From: Syntrophomonadaceae bacterium
Lineage (GTDB): Bacteria; Bacillota; Dethiobacteria; DTU022
NCBI GenBank assembly: GCA_007119335.1
Contig: SKPU01000254.1
Coordinates: 1-6,050 of the forward strand
DNA length: 6,050 nt
Reading direction: 5' to 3'
The notes under the pieces: model-generated
Told to the model about the DNA's origin: nothing
The model's database searches: none
The model's input: the letters and a program-made list of their open reading frames with translations, nothing else
Made by a program: the position numbers and the translations under genes
In this document: in pieces, positions 1 to 6,050 of the stretch
Layout: each line of letters starts with the position of its first letter
Numbering within the stretch: position 1 is the stretch's first letter

Positions 1-174
1 AAAGCGTGATTCCAATATGCGGCGAGGGACCTTACCCTTACGAAACCCGGGCAAATTAACCTTTTTCACAACCTTGCGATATGCTTTTGCCAAGGCGGTA
101 TCAACATCAGGCGCCGCGACCTCTACCTCCAACTTTATCTTGTTATCCTCCATTTTTTCCCAGCGGTTTAACAT
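1..174 (-). CDS. tig: Trigger factor, N-terminal fragment (cut by window edge)
   Basis: Trigger factor is the ribosome-associated chaperone and peptidyl-prolyl isomerase that meets nascent chains at the exit tunnel. Reading leftward from ATG at 174-172, 58 codons stay open to the window edge. The peptide begins MLNRWEKMEDNKIKLEVEV and contains GFRKGKVP at residues 43-50. This is the trigger-factor signature loop that contacts ribosomal protein L23, with Phe44-Arg45-Lys46 at the same numbering as in E. coli. Only part of the ribosome-binding domain is present; the PPIase and C-terminal domains lie outside the window. The start is supported by an AAGGAGAGGA ribosome site directly upstream; a second Met at residue 8 is less likely. 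The gene is divergent from the fad operon. In many Bacillota clpP, clpX and lon follow tig, but that cannot be seen here. Identity is confident. Confidence 0.95.
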   Translation of the reverse strand, partial: MLNRWEKMEDNKIKLEVEVAAPDVDTALAKAYRKVVKKVNLPGFRKGKVPRRILESRF

Positions 175-180
175 ATTTTC

Positions 181-190
181 TCCTCTCCTT
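181..190 (-). promoter_or_regulatory. Ribosome binding site of tig
   Basis: Read on the minus strand the sequence is AAGGAGAGGA, ending 6 nt before the tig ATG. It contains two overlapping purine-rich cores (AAGGAG and GAGGA). It decides for the ATG at 174-172 over the in-frame Met codon seven codons later. Confidence 0.8.
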
Positions 191-201
191 ACAGTTCAAC
201 C

Positions 202-233
202 TATATATTAACACATCATCAGACGAAGTTAAA
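202..233 (-). promoter_or_regulatory. Possible proximal promoter of tig (extended -10)
   Basis: On the minus strand TG-T-TAATAT forms an extended -10 element, with the TAATAT at 210-205. A weak -35, TTTAAC at 233-228, sits 17 bp upstream. Transcription would start near 198, leaving a leader of about 24 nt that carries the ribosome site. The -35 match is poor, so the TG dinucleotide would have to compensate. The core is an exact copy of the stronger promoter 80 bp further upstream. This is inference from consensus matching only. Confidence 0.4.
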
Positions 234-249
234 ACAGAAACATCATAAT

Positions 250-273
250 AAAAACGCCTTTGATAGAGGCGTT
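250..273 (-). terminator. Terminator-like hairpin upstream of tig
   Basis: The arms AACGCCT (253-259) and AGGCGTT (267-273) form a perfect 7-bp stem with a 7-nt loop. On the minus strand the stem runs into five T residues (254-250), the shape of an intrinsic terminator. On the plus strand no T run follows. No minus-strand gene ends here, since the neighbour to the right is transcribed rightward. It could act as an attenuator or 5'-end stabiliser in the tig leader, or as the end of an unrecognised short transcript. The structure is seen; the role is unknown. Confidence 0.4.
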
Positions 274-284
274 ATAGCAAGTAT

Positions 285-313
285 ATATTAACACAGAATT
301 TTTATTGTTACAA
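285..313 (-). promoter_or_regulatory. Likely distal promoter of tig (-35 TTGTAA, extended -10 TAATAT)
   Basis: On the minus strand TTGTAA at 313-308 is followed by a 17-bp spacer and TAATAT at 290-285. TGT directly precedes the -10 and makes it an extended -10. This is a good sigma-A-type promoter. Transcription should start near 278, so the RNA would begin about 5 nt before the hairpin at 273-253. It points towards tig and away from fadR. Confidence 0.55.
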
Positions 314-382
314 CATTTATAGAGCAAGAATTCTCTATTTACCGGTCAGCATTTTAACTTTTCTTAACAATTGAAATTAATC

Positions 383-411
383 TTGATTATTGACTAAAAT
401 TAATATACAAT
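383..411 (+). promoter_or_regulatory. Likely promoter of the fadR-fadN-fadA operon
   Basis: TTGATT (383-388), a 17-bp spacer and TACAAT (406-411) fit the sigma-A consensus well and place the transcription start near 418, on the edge of the FadR-type operator. An overlapping alternative is TTGAAA (371-376) with TAAAAT (395-400) at 18 bp. Either would be blocked by a repressor bound at 416-435. Confidence 0.6.
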
Positions 412-415
412 AAAA

Positions 416-435
416 ACGAATGAGGCTTCATTCAT
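416..435. promoter_or_regulatory. FadR-type operator (GAATGA-N4-TCATTC palindrome)
   Basis: The arms GAATGA (418-423) and TCATTC (428-433) flank the centre GGCT. Outward symmetry continues with A416/T435, with one mismatch at C417/A434. This differs by a single base from the arms of the Bacillus FadR operator as I recall it, TGAATGA-N4-TCATTCA. It lies just downstream of the proposed -10, where a bound repressor would block polymerase, and 42 bp before a gene encoding a FadR-like protein. Autoregulation and control of fadN and fadA by acyl-CoA are inferred from the known family. I saw no second copy elsewhere in the window. Confidence 0.78.
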
Positions 436-464
436 TATCAATCGTTTTTTCTTACATCATGCTT

Positions 465-469
465 GGAGG
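465..469 (+). promoter_or_regulatory. Ribosome binding site deciding the fadR start
   Basis: GGAGG is followed by two adjacent in-frame ATG codons at 473 and 476. The gap is 3 nt to the first and 6 nt to the second. The second lies in the usual spacing range and is the better start; the first would add a single Met. Confidence 0.7.
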
Positions 470-475
470 TTTATG

Positions 476-1060
476 ATGGCCAAACGCACAGGAAGCAAAA
501 ACCAGATTCTCCTTGACGCAGCGGTCAAAACCTTTGCCCGGACCGGATACCACCGAACAAGAGTAGCTGATATTGCCCGCGAAGCGGGAGTAGCGGATGG
601 AACGGTCTATATATACTTTCAAAATAAGGAGGACATTTTAATATCCCTTTTTCAAAGCCTGATGAACCGCTTTGTAGATGAACTATACAGTGAACTTGCC
701 CAGTGCATTAATGCAAACGAAAAACTGGAAAAAATCATCACTTATCATTTAACCACCCTCGGTAGCAAACCTGAACAAGCCAAAGTGACACAACTTGAGT
801 TGAGGCAAATAGACCAGAAAATTAATGAAGGTATTTCCAAACCGCTGTTGAGTTACTTTAAATTAATTGAGGAGGTGATCGAGGAAGGCAAAGAGCAGGG
901 ACTTTACCGGCAGGATTTAAACACAAGAACAGCCCGAAAGGTCGTTTTTGGCGGTATTGATGAAGTAGTAACCTGCTGGGTGATGTCCGGCAAGCCTTAT
1001 AATCTGGCTGACCTGAAAGAATCTGTTTTTGAACTGCTGATTAGAGGCCTGCAGAAATAA
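476..1060 (+). CDS. fadR: TetR-family fatty acid degradation repressor FadR
   Basis: A DNA-binding repressor of beta-oxidation genes whose ligand in the characterised Bacillus homologue is long-chain acyl-CoA. The protein has 194 residues from ATG 476 (195 from ATG 473), the usual TetR size. The N-terminal helix-turn-helix spans about residues 10-55 and ends in AGVADGTVYIYFQNKEDIL, the TetR recognition-helix region in nearly the form I recall for Bacillus subtilis FadR. The ligand domain keeps VTQLELRQ (about 104-111) and, near the C-terminus, GIDEVVTCWVM, both also recalled from that protein. No signal peptide or membrane segment is visible, so it acts in the cytosol. It leads an operon with fadN 63 nt downstream and no terminator between. 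A matching operator at 416-435 lies in its own promoter, so negative autoregulation is likely. A general TetR protein with another ligand is possible but less likely given gene context and operator. Confidence 0.93.
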   Translation: MAKRTGSKNQILLDAAVKTFARTGYHRTRVADIAREAGVADGTVYIYFQNKEDILISLFQSLMNRFVDELYSELAQCINANEKLEKIITYHLTTLGSKPEQAKVTQLELRQIDQKINEGISKPLLSYFKLIEEVIEEGKEQGLYRQDLNTRTARKVVFGGIDEVVTCWVMSGKPYNLADLKESVFELLIRGLQK

Positions 1061-1109
1061 ATCTCAATCAGTCCTTTTTATTAATGGTTAAGTTTAAACT
1101 CATGTCATG

Positions 1110-1116
1110 AAGGAGG
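1110..1116 (+). promoter_or_regulatory. Ribosome binding site of fadN
   Basis: AAGGAGG lies 7 nt before ATG 1124, a near-ideal Shine-Dalgarno. The 63-nt gap between fadR and fadN shows no convincing promoter or terminator, which supports read-through from the fadR promoter. Confidence 0.8.
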
Positions 1117-1123
1117 TATTTAA

Positions 1124-3532
1124 ATGGCCTTGAAAAAAATTCGAAAGACTGCTGTGCTTGGCGCCGGGGTAATGGGCGCCACTATAGCTGCTCATCTGGC
1201 TAATGTGGGCATACCGGTTATTCTGCTTGACATTGTCCCCCGGGAACTAACTGAAGAGGAAGCAAAGAAAGGCTTGACTTTGGAAAGCCCCGAAGTTCGA
1301 AATCGTCTGGCTAACAACGGCAAAAATGAACTGCTCCAACAAAAACCAAATCCGCTGTACCGTAAATCGTATGCAGACCGTATTACAACAGGCAACTTTG
1401 AAGATGACATGAATAAACTAAAAGACACCGACTGGATCATTGAAGCCATCGTTGAAAGCATCGATATCAAGAAAAAAGTCTTCAAACAGGTTGAAGATAA
1501 CTGGACAGAGGGCACAATCGTTTCCTCAAACACTTCAGGCCTTTCAATCAATGAAATGGTTTCAGAAAACTCACCTGAATTTCGCAAACACTTCATGGGT
1601 ACTCACTTCTTTAACCCGCCGCGTTACATGAAATTGCTGGAAATAATACCCTGCAAGGATACTTCTGAAGAAGCGCTTAATTATATGCATCGCTTTTGCG
1701 AAAAAGTCCTTGGCAAAGGGGTTGTCTTTGCTAAAGACACTCCTAACTTTATTGCTAATCGCATCGGTGTATTCGGAATGGTTTATACCACAAGGTTAAT
1801 GGAACAGGAAAACATGAGTGTCGAAGCGGTCGATGCCATAACCGGTCCCCCAATGGGACACCCCAAGAGCGCTTCATTCCGGACTGCTGATATTGTCGGT
1901 CTCGATACTTTCGCCCATGTTGCACGGACAGTTTATGATAAAACTGAAGACCCGAAGGAAAAAGAGATCTTCGAACTACCGGACTTCCTGCAAAAGATGA
2001 TTGATAACAAAATGCTCGGTGATAAAACCAAGCAGGGTTTTTACAAGAAGATCAAGGGTGAAGGCGGCTCAGAGATACTGACCCTCAACTATCAAACTCT
2101 GGAATACCGGCCCAAAGAAAAAGCACGCTTTGACATTTTGTCGAAAACCAAAGACGCCGGTCTGAAAGAAGGATTCAAGATGCTGGTCGAAGCTGATGAT
2201 CAGGCCGGCCGGTTCGCCTGGAATTTAACCAAGCGTTTATTGCTTTATACTTCCGCCTTGATCCCCGAAATTGCCGACGACATAGTAAATGTCGACCGGG
2301 CTTTGCGCTGGGGCTTTAACTGGAAAATGGGTCCCTTTGAATCCTGGGATGCCATCGGAGTCAAAGAAAGTGTAGAACGGATGAAAAATGAAGGAGAAAC
2401 AATCCCGATTAACATCCAGGAAATGCTTGATAATGGCTTTGAAAGCTTCTACAAAGAAGATGAAAAAGGAAACCTTTCCTACTACTGTTTCGCATCAAAA
2501 GAATACAAACCTGTCCCGATCAGTCCTGAAGTGATCAGTCTTTCCGCTTTGAAAAAGCAGGGCAAGCTGATCAAAGGAAACGATGACGGCAGCCTGGTTG
2601 ATCTAGGTGAAGGAGTATGCTGCCTTGAAATGCACAGCATGCGTCAGGCCATTTCTCCTCAATTTATAGAGTTTATTTACGAAGCTTTAGAAGAGGCTGA
2701 AAAGAATTTCAATGGCATGATCATCGGCAACCAGGAAAATAATTTCTGTGTCGGAGCTAATGTCGGAATGGTTATGATGGGTGCACAAGGTGGAGAGTGG
2801 GATATGCTTAATAGTTTCGTCAAAAAATTCCAGGATGCCATGATGGCTGTCAAGTACTCAAAGATACCGGTCGTCGCAGCTCCGTTCCAAATGACCCTGG
2901 GCGGTGGAATGGAAATAATTCTCCACTGCGACCGGATCCATGCTGCAGCAGAAACTTACATGGGTCAGGTTGAAATGGGGGTCGGACTACTGCCCGGCGG
3001 GGGAGGCAATAAAGAACTAATGATCCGCTTCACTGAAGGTCTGAAAGAAGGCATCAAGGTTGACATGCTGCCATTTGTTCAAAAGGCTTTTGAAGCGATA
3101 GCCATGTCCACGGTGGCCACCAGCGCTCCTCATGCCCAGGAACTTGGTTTTATGCGTCCGACCGACAAAATAACCATTAATCAGGACCACCTGCTGCACA
3201 ATGCCAAGCAAACCGTGTTATCTATGGTAAACGATGGTTATGAGCCTCCCGAACAAAAACCTCTGAAGGTGCTTGGGGAATATGGCGTAGCAGCCTTTAA
3301 AGCAGGCGTTCAGAACATGCTCTGGGGTGGCTACATTAGTGAGCATGACCAAAAAATCGCCAATGAAATAGCTTATGTAATTTGTGGTGGCAAGGTCAAT
3401 CCTAATACAACGGTTAGTGAACAGTACCTGCTTGATATTGAAAGAGAAGCCTTCCTTAGACTCTGTGGTGAAGAGAAAACTATGGATCGAATCAACCATA
3501 TGCTCTCCACAGGCAAACCTTTAAGGAATTAA
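1124..3532 (+). CDS. fadN: FadN: fused 3-hydroxyacyl-CoA dehydrogenase / enoyl-CoA hydratase
   Basis: This bifunctional cytosolic enzyme carries out the two middle steps of beta-oxidation: hydration of trans-2-enoyl-CoA and NAD+-dependent oxidation of L-3-hydroxyacyl-CoA. The order is dehydrogenase first, the reverse of E. coli FadB and typical of Bacillus-type FadN; its 802 residues fit that family. The Rossmann fold begins with GAGVMG at 13-18, and Asp36 after the second strand favours NAD+. The catalytic set is visible as His161 (HFFNPP), Glu173 and Asn212. A second dehydrogenase C-terminal-like domain covers about 355-450. The crotonase domain follows (about 490-690) with both catalytic glutamates, Glu597 in LGGGMEI and Glu617 in [14 protein letters not shown], 20 residues apart as in mammalian hydratase. 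Both halves therefore look active. The C-terminus GKPLRN matches the family. The stop codon overlaps the fadA ribosome site, so the two are translated from one mRNA. Confidence 0.96.
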   Translation: MALKKIRKTAVLGAGVMGATIAAHLANVGIPVILLDIVPRELTEEEAKKGLTLESPEVRNRLANNGKNELLQQKPNPLYRKSYADRITTGNFEDDMNKLKDTDWIIEAIVESIDIKKKVFKQVEDNWTEGTIVSSNTSGLSINEMVSENSPEFRKHFMGTHFFNPPRYMKLLEIIPCKDTSEEALNYMHRFCEKVLGKGVVFAKDTPNFIANRIGVFGMVYTTRLMEQENMSVEAVDAITGPPMGHPKSASFRTADIVGLDTFAHVARTVYDKTEDPKEKEIFELPDFLQKMIDNKMLGDKTKQGFYKKIKGEGGSEILTLNYQTLEYRPKEKARFDILSKTKDAGLKEGFKMLVEADDQAGRFAWNLTKRLLLYTSALIPEIADDIVNVDRALRWGFNWKMGPFESWDAIGVKESVERMKNEGETIPINIQEMLDNGFESFYKEDEKGNLSYYCFASKEYKPVPISPEVISLSALKKQGKLIKGNDDGSLVDLGEGVCCLEMHSMRQAISPQFIEFIYEALEEAEKNFNGMIIGNQENNFCVGANVGMVMMGAQGGEWDMLNSFVKKFQDAMMAVKYSKIPVVAAPFQMTLGGGMEIILHCDRIHAAAETYMGQVEMGVGLLPGGGGNKELMIRFTEGLKEGIKVDMLPFVQKAFEAIAMSTVATSAPHAQELGFMRPTDKITINQDHLLHNAKQTVLSMVNDGYEPPEQKPLKVLGEYGVAAFKAGVQNMLWGGYISEHDQKIANEIAYVICGGKVNPNTTVSEQYLLDIEREAFLRLCGEEKTMDRINHMLSTGKPLRN

Positions 3533-3538
3533 AGGAGG
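3531..3538 (+). promoter_or_regulatory. Ribosome binding site of fadA overlapping the fadN stop
   Basis: AAAGGAGG shares its first two bases with the TAA stop of fadN and ends 8 nt before ATG 3547. Ribosomes finishing fadN sit on the fadA start signal, which suggests translational coupling of the two enzymes. Confidence 0.8.
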
Positions 3539-3546
3539 TAATCAGA

Positions 3547-4725
3547 ATGAAAGAAGCTGTTATTGTTTCCACTGTTAGAACACCAATCGGCAGAGCCCCT
3601 AGAGGAACTCTGCGTTATACCCGTCCCGAACATATGGGCGCTGCTGTCGTCAAAGAAGCAATCGCCCGGGCTAAAGGCCTGGAATATGGTGAAATTGACG
3701 ACGTAATCCTGGGCTGCTCATTCCCGGAAGCCGAACAGGGGATGAACATAGGGCGGACCGTTGCCCTGCAGGCCGGCCTTCCGGTAGAGGTGCCCGGTCA
3801 AACCGTAAACCGATTTTGCTCATCAGGACTACAGTCTATAGCCATGGCTGCTGAAAGAATAATGGCTGGTTTTGCTGATGTTATCGTAGCCGGCGGAGTT
3901 GAAAGTATGAGCCTGGTTCCAATGGGTGGTAACAAAATGGCACCCAGCCCGGAACTGGTAGAAAACCATATCGAAACTTATGCCCCGATGGGAATTACTG
4001 CTGAAAATGTAGCACAGCGTTATAATATTTCTCGGGAAGAACAAGATCAGTTCGGGGCCAGCAGCCATCAAAAAGCAGCTGCAGCCATCAAAGAAGGCCG
4101 CTTTAAGGATGAAATTGTTCCCTTAAAAGTCGTCGACCGTTCGGTCGGACCAGACAATAAGGTCGTAGAAAAGGAAAAAATTTTCAATACAGATGAAGGG
4201 GTTCGCCCTGACACTACTGTAGAAACCCTATCCAAACTACGACCGGCTTTTCACGCTAAAGGCAGTGTGACTGCGGGCAATTCTTCACAAACCAGTGACG
4301 GGGCTGCAGCGACTGTAGTAATGTCTGCAGACAAAGCAAAAGAACTGGGCTTAAAGCCAATTGCAGTCTTCCGCGGTTTTGGCGTTGCCGGCTGCCCACC
4401 AGAGATTATGGGAGTTGGGCCGGTTGTTGCAATTCCGAAACTGATGAAGCTGACCGGCATGAAGATCGAGGACATTAACTTGTTCGAGCTTAACGAAGCT
4501 TTCGCATCACAAGCTCTTTACTGTATTCGGGAACTGGGCCTGAATCAGGATATAGTTAATGTAAACGGCGGTGCTATCGCACTCGGACACCCCCTCGGCT
4601 GCACCGGAGCAAAACTAACCGCTACTCTGCTGAACGAAATGGAGCGACGTGAGAACCGTTATGGCGTTGTATCGATGTGTATCGGTGGCGGTATGGGCGC
4701 TGCCGGTCTGTTTGAACGCGTCTAA
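3547..4725 (+). CDS. fadA: FadA: acetyl-CoA C-acyltransferase (3-ketoacyl-CoA thiolase)
   Basis: This thiolase performs the last step of beta-oxidation, CoA-dependent cleavage of 3-ketoacyl-CoA to acetyl-CoA and an acyl-CoA two carbons shorter. The 392-residue length is normal for the family. All catalytic residues are visible: the nucleophile Cys91 in [10 protein letters not shown], His348 in [12 protein letters not shown] and the general-acid Cys378 in [17 protein letters not shown] in the C-terminal half is a further thiolase signature. Thiolase N- and C-domains divide at about residue 265. It lies 14 nt after fadN in the same operon; such thiolases commonly work beside a FadN-type partner, so channelling is possible but not shown. 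A biosynthetic acetyl-CoA acetyltransferase is the main alternative; pairing with fadN and FadR argues for degradation. The gene ends about 25 nt before a strong terminator. Confidence 0.96.
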   Translation: MKEAVIVSTVRTPIGRAPRGTLRYTRPEHMGAAVVKEAIARAKGLEYGEIDDVILGCSFPEAEQGMNIGRTVALQAGLPVEVPGQTVNRFCSSGLQSIAMAAERIMAGFADVIVAGGVESMSLVPMGGNKMAPSPELVENHIETYAPMGITAENVAQRYNISREEQDQFGASSHQKAAAAIKEGRFKDEIVPLKVVDRSVGPDNKVVEKEKIFNTDEGVRPDTTVETLSKLRPAFHAKGSVTAGNSSQTSDGAAATVVMSADKAKELGLKPIAVFRGFGVAGCPPEIMGVGPVVAIPKLMKLTGMKIEDINLFELNEAFASQALYCIRELGLNQDIVNVNGGAIALGHPLGCTGAKLTATLLNEMERRENRYGVVSMCIGGGMGAAGLFERV

Positions 4726-4750
4726 ACAGAATCAAAAAAATAAACAATCA

Positions 4751-4812
4751 GGGCACTTTACTTAATCCTGCCGCAATTGTGTGGTATGATTAAGATAAAA
4801 GTGCCCTTTCTT
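4751..4812 (+). terminator. Intrinsic terminator of the fad operon, long hairpin
   Basis: GGGCACTTT (4751-4759) pairs with AAAGTGCCC (4798-4806). After a small internal loop, CTTAATC (4761-4767) pairs with GATTAAG (4788-4794). The apex CCGCA (4771-4775) can pair with TGTGG (4780-4784) with one G-U. The result is a three-part rod followed by TTTCTTTAT. It begins 25 nt after the fadA stop. On the minus strand the T-rich stretch is set back from the stem, so it probably works mainly rightward. Confidence 0.85.
4762..4790 (+). promoter_or_regulatory. Possible promoter of the M24 gene inside the terminator
   Basis: TATGAT at 4785-4790 is a good -10, and TGG immediately before it makes an extended -10. 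The hexamer 17 bp upstream, TTAATC (4762-4767), is a weak -35. Transcription would start near 4797, at the 3' arm of the fadA terminator, and give a leader of about 45 nt. No other promoter is evident in the 115-nt gap. Consensus evidence only. Confidence 0.42.
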
Positions 4813-4826
4813 TATATCGACATGCT

Positions 4827-4832
4827 GGGAGG
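4827..4832 (+). promoter_or_regulatory. Ribosome binding site of the M24 gene
   Basis: GGGAGG ends 8 nt before ATG 4841 and fixes this Met as the start, ahead of internal Met codons at residues 12 and 18. Confidence 0.75.
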
Positions 4833-4840
4833 CATAAATA

Positions 4841-6016
4841 ATGATACCACAGGCAGAACTATTAAACAGGATTATGAAACTTCAGGATACTATGCAAAAA
4901 GATAACATCGCTGCAGCTTTATTGGTCCAGCGAGCCGATCTCTTCTATTTCAGCGGAACCGGCCAAAACGCTCATTTATTTATTCCAGCTGAGGGTGAAC
5001 CGATATTGGTTGTAAAAAAATCAGTGACCCGGGCTCAGCAAGAAAGTGAGCTGGAGAATTTAATCCCCTTTAAAGGATGGGATGAACTGTATAAATTGAT
5101 TGCTGAATCCATATCGTCAGGCGCTCAAATCGGACTCGAAACAGACGTCCTCCCGGCAAATCTCTATTTCCGCTATCAAAAACTACTGAGTAACTATAGC
5201 CTGGTGGATATCTCCAACAAAATACGGAAAATAAGAGCTGTCAAGTCCGCGCATGAAATACGCCTGATGCGGGAAGCAGCCAAAATAAGCAATTCGGTTT
5301 TTAATCATGCCGGTGAAATAATTCAATTAGGCATGACCGAGGTTGAATTGGCCGGCCAGCTTGAATCTCATGCCCGATCCAAAGGTCACCAGGGAGCAGT
5401 GCGAATGCGCGGCTTTAATCAGGAACTCTTCTATGGACACATCATGGCCGGCGATAACTCTGCAGCTATAAGTTTTTTTGACGGCCCTACAGGAGGTTCC
5501 GGCCTCAACCCATCTTTCCCCCAGGGCGCCGGTGCAGCGCCAATTCAACGCAACCAACCTATTCTTGTTGACTTTGTAAGCATCCTTGGTGGATACATGG
5601 TCGACCAAACCAGGATCTTTTGCCTGGGAAATCCTCCGATGCACCTCTTAGAGTCGCACCGATCGGCAGTGCGCATCAAGCACACACTGGCTGAAATGGG
5701 TAAACCGGGAATTTTATGCAGCTCACTTTTTGATAAAGCGGAAAAAATGGCCAAAGAAGCAGGTTTGGCTAACCACTTCATGGGCTATACAGAGAAAGTT
5801 AGCTTTGTCGGACATGGCCTTGGATTAGAACTTGATGAACTGCCGGTTATTGCCCGTGGGCTGGATATACCTCTGGAGGAAGGAATGGTTTTCGCCCTGG
5901 AGCCGAAATTCATATTCCCCGGAGAGGGAACTGTAGGCATTGAAGATACTTTTATGGTGGGCTGCAACCGTCTGGATCAACTTACTTCATTTAATGAAGA
6001 TATTCAGCTGCTGTAA
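4841..6016 (+). CDS. M24-family (creatinase/prolidase fold) metallopeptidase-like protein
   Basis: The protein has 391 residues, with an N-terminal creatinase-type domain (about 8-135) and a C-terminal pita-bread M24 domain (about 140-385). All five di-metal ligands of the fold are visible: Asp244 and Asp255 in VDFVSILGGYMVDQTR, His325 in VGHGLGLELDELP, Glu354 in FALEP and Glu368 in GIEDT, with the family's usual 11- and 14-residue spacings. It would usually be labelled Xaa-Pro aminopeptidase or dipeptidase. However, two positions that are histidine in well-studied prolidases appear as Gln228 (FPQG where PHG is usual) and Asp332 (LDE where HE is usual). The substrate is therefore uncertain, and a non-peptidase hydrolase or altered specificity is possible. 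There is no signal peptide, so it is cytosolic. It follows the fad terminator and probably has its own promoter; a link to fatty acid metabolism is positional only. Confidence 0.9.
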   Translation: MIPQAELLNRIMKLQDTMQKDNIAAALLVQRADLFYFSGTGQNAHLFIPAEGEPILVVKKSVTRAQQESELENLIPFKGWDELYKLIAESISSGAQIGLETDVLPANLYFRYQKLLSNYSLVDISNKIRKIRAVKSAHEIRLMREAAKISNSVFNHAGEIIQLGMTEVELAGQLESHARSKGHQGAVRMRGFNQELFYGHIMAGDNSAAISFFDGPTGGSGLNPSFPQGAGAAPIQRNQPILVDFVSILGGYMVDQTRIFCLGNPPMHLLESHRSAVRIKHTLAEMGKPGILCSSLFDKAEKMAKEAGLANHFMGYTEKVSFVGHGLGLELDELPVIARGLDIPLEEGMVFALEPKFIFPGEGTVGIEDTFMVGCNRLDQLTSFNEDIQLL

Positions 6017-6050
6017 ACCACTGGCTGATTATAAACATTTAAAAAAGAGC
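6017..6050. other. Non-coding tail at window edge
   Basis: These 34 bases follow the M24 stop. They contain an A-rich run ending in AAAAAAGAGC, which could be the left side of a terminator whose partner lies outside the window. Nothing further can be supported. Confidence 0.3.

Larger units (their letters stand above)
202..295. repeat. 14-bp direct repeat, copies at 202-215 and 282-295
   Basis: The sequence TATATATTAACACA occurs twice, 80 bp apart, at 202-215 and 282-295. On the minus strand each copy reads TGTGTTAATATATA and supplies the extended -10 of one of the two proposed tig promoters. The flanking bases differ, so only the promoter core is duplicated. A/T richness makes a chance repeat more likely than its length suggests, but coincidence with a good -10 in both copies favours function. 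Confidence 0.6.

Noticed and set aside
17..211. Plus-strand open frame of 64 codons
   Set aside because: It lies opposite trigger factor, whose minus-strand reading has the GFRKGKVP signature and a good ribosome site; the plus-strand frame has neither and no recognisable features.
412..449. Inverted repeat AAAAACGA / TCGTTTTT around the operator, possible terminator
   Set aside because: The likely transcription start near 418 leaves most of the left arm outside the RNA. On the minus strand the inner stem is weak and A/T-rich. The operator explanation accounts for the symmetry better.
1091..1100. Perfect 10-bp palindrome AGTTTAAACT between fadR and fadN
   Set aside because: It is short, A/T-rich and without a second copy, and no promoter is near it. 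Chance is sufficient, and it does not resemble the FadR operator.
1192..1596. Minus-strand open frame of 134 codons inside fadN
   Set aside because: It lies fully opposite the Rossmann and catalytic region of fadN, its translation is Ser/Leu/Phe-rich antisense-like sequence, and no ribosome site is apparent. The shorter antisense frames at 3017-3211, 3218-3499, 3829-4071, 4251-4475 and 5327-5967 fail in the same way.
2744..2761. VGAN in place of the usual AGAD in the hydratase oxyanion-hole segment of FadN
   Set aside because: Both catalytic glutamates (597 and 617) are intact, and VGAN-type sequence is, as I recall, normal in dehydrogenase-first FadN proteins, so it does not suggest loss of activity.
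1..6050. CRISPR arrays, insertion sequences, tRNA or rRNA genes, phage or defence genes
   Set aside because: No regularly spaced repeats, transposase-like frames, terminal inverted repeats, or RNA-gene motifs were seen; the plus-strand genes from fadR onward are continuous, ordinary-looking metabolic genes.

Overview
The window reads as a chromosomal piece from a moderate-GC Bacillota bacterium. The evidence is strong AGGAGG-type ribosome sites before every gene, a FadR regulator resembling that of Bacillus, the dehydrogenase-first FadN domain order, and A/T-rich intergenic promoters. A fatty-acid-oxidising clostridial lineage such as the Syntrophomonadales is plausible, but that is inference. 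The sequence does not fix genus or species.

Layout, left to right. Positions 1-174 hold the N-terminal 58 codons of trigger factor (tig) on the minus strand, cut by the window edge. Positions 175-475 are a divergent control region. Its left part carries two tandem promoter-like elements reading into tig; they share a 14-bp direct repeat 80 bp apart and have a terminator-like hairpin between them. Its right part carries a sigma-A-type promoter and a near-perfect FadR-type operator for the rightward operon. Positions 476-4725 encode fadR, fadN and fadA, all on the plus strand. The gaps are 63 and 14 nt and no terminator is visible between the genes. A long hairpin terminator at 4751-4812 closes the operon and appears to contain an extended -10 promoter in its 3' half. 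Positions 4841-6016 encode a creatinase/prolidase-fold M24 protein. The last 34 bases are non-coding.

How the genes work together. FadN hydrates trans-2-enoyl-CoA and oxidises the resulting 3-hydroxyacyl-CoA with NAD+. FadA then cleaves the 3-ketoacyl-CoA with CoA, giving acetyl-CoA and a shortened acyl-CoA. FadR is expected to bind the operator next to the transcription start and to release it when long-chain acyl-CoA accumulates, so the operon would be induced by its substrate and would also autoregulate. The acyl-CoA dehydrogenase (fadE), acyl-CoA ligase and electron-transfer flavoprotein genes needed for the rest of the cycle are not in this window. The M24 gene follows the terminator and is probably a separate transcription unit.

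Most of the window is well-understood beta-oxidation biology, and I do not see a wholly new system. The points most worth a second look are the M24 protein, which keeps all five metal ligands but lacks two histidines conserved in true prolidases, the promoter embedded in the fadA terminator, and the duplicated tig promoter with its orphan hairpin.
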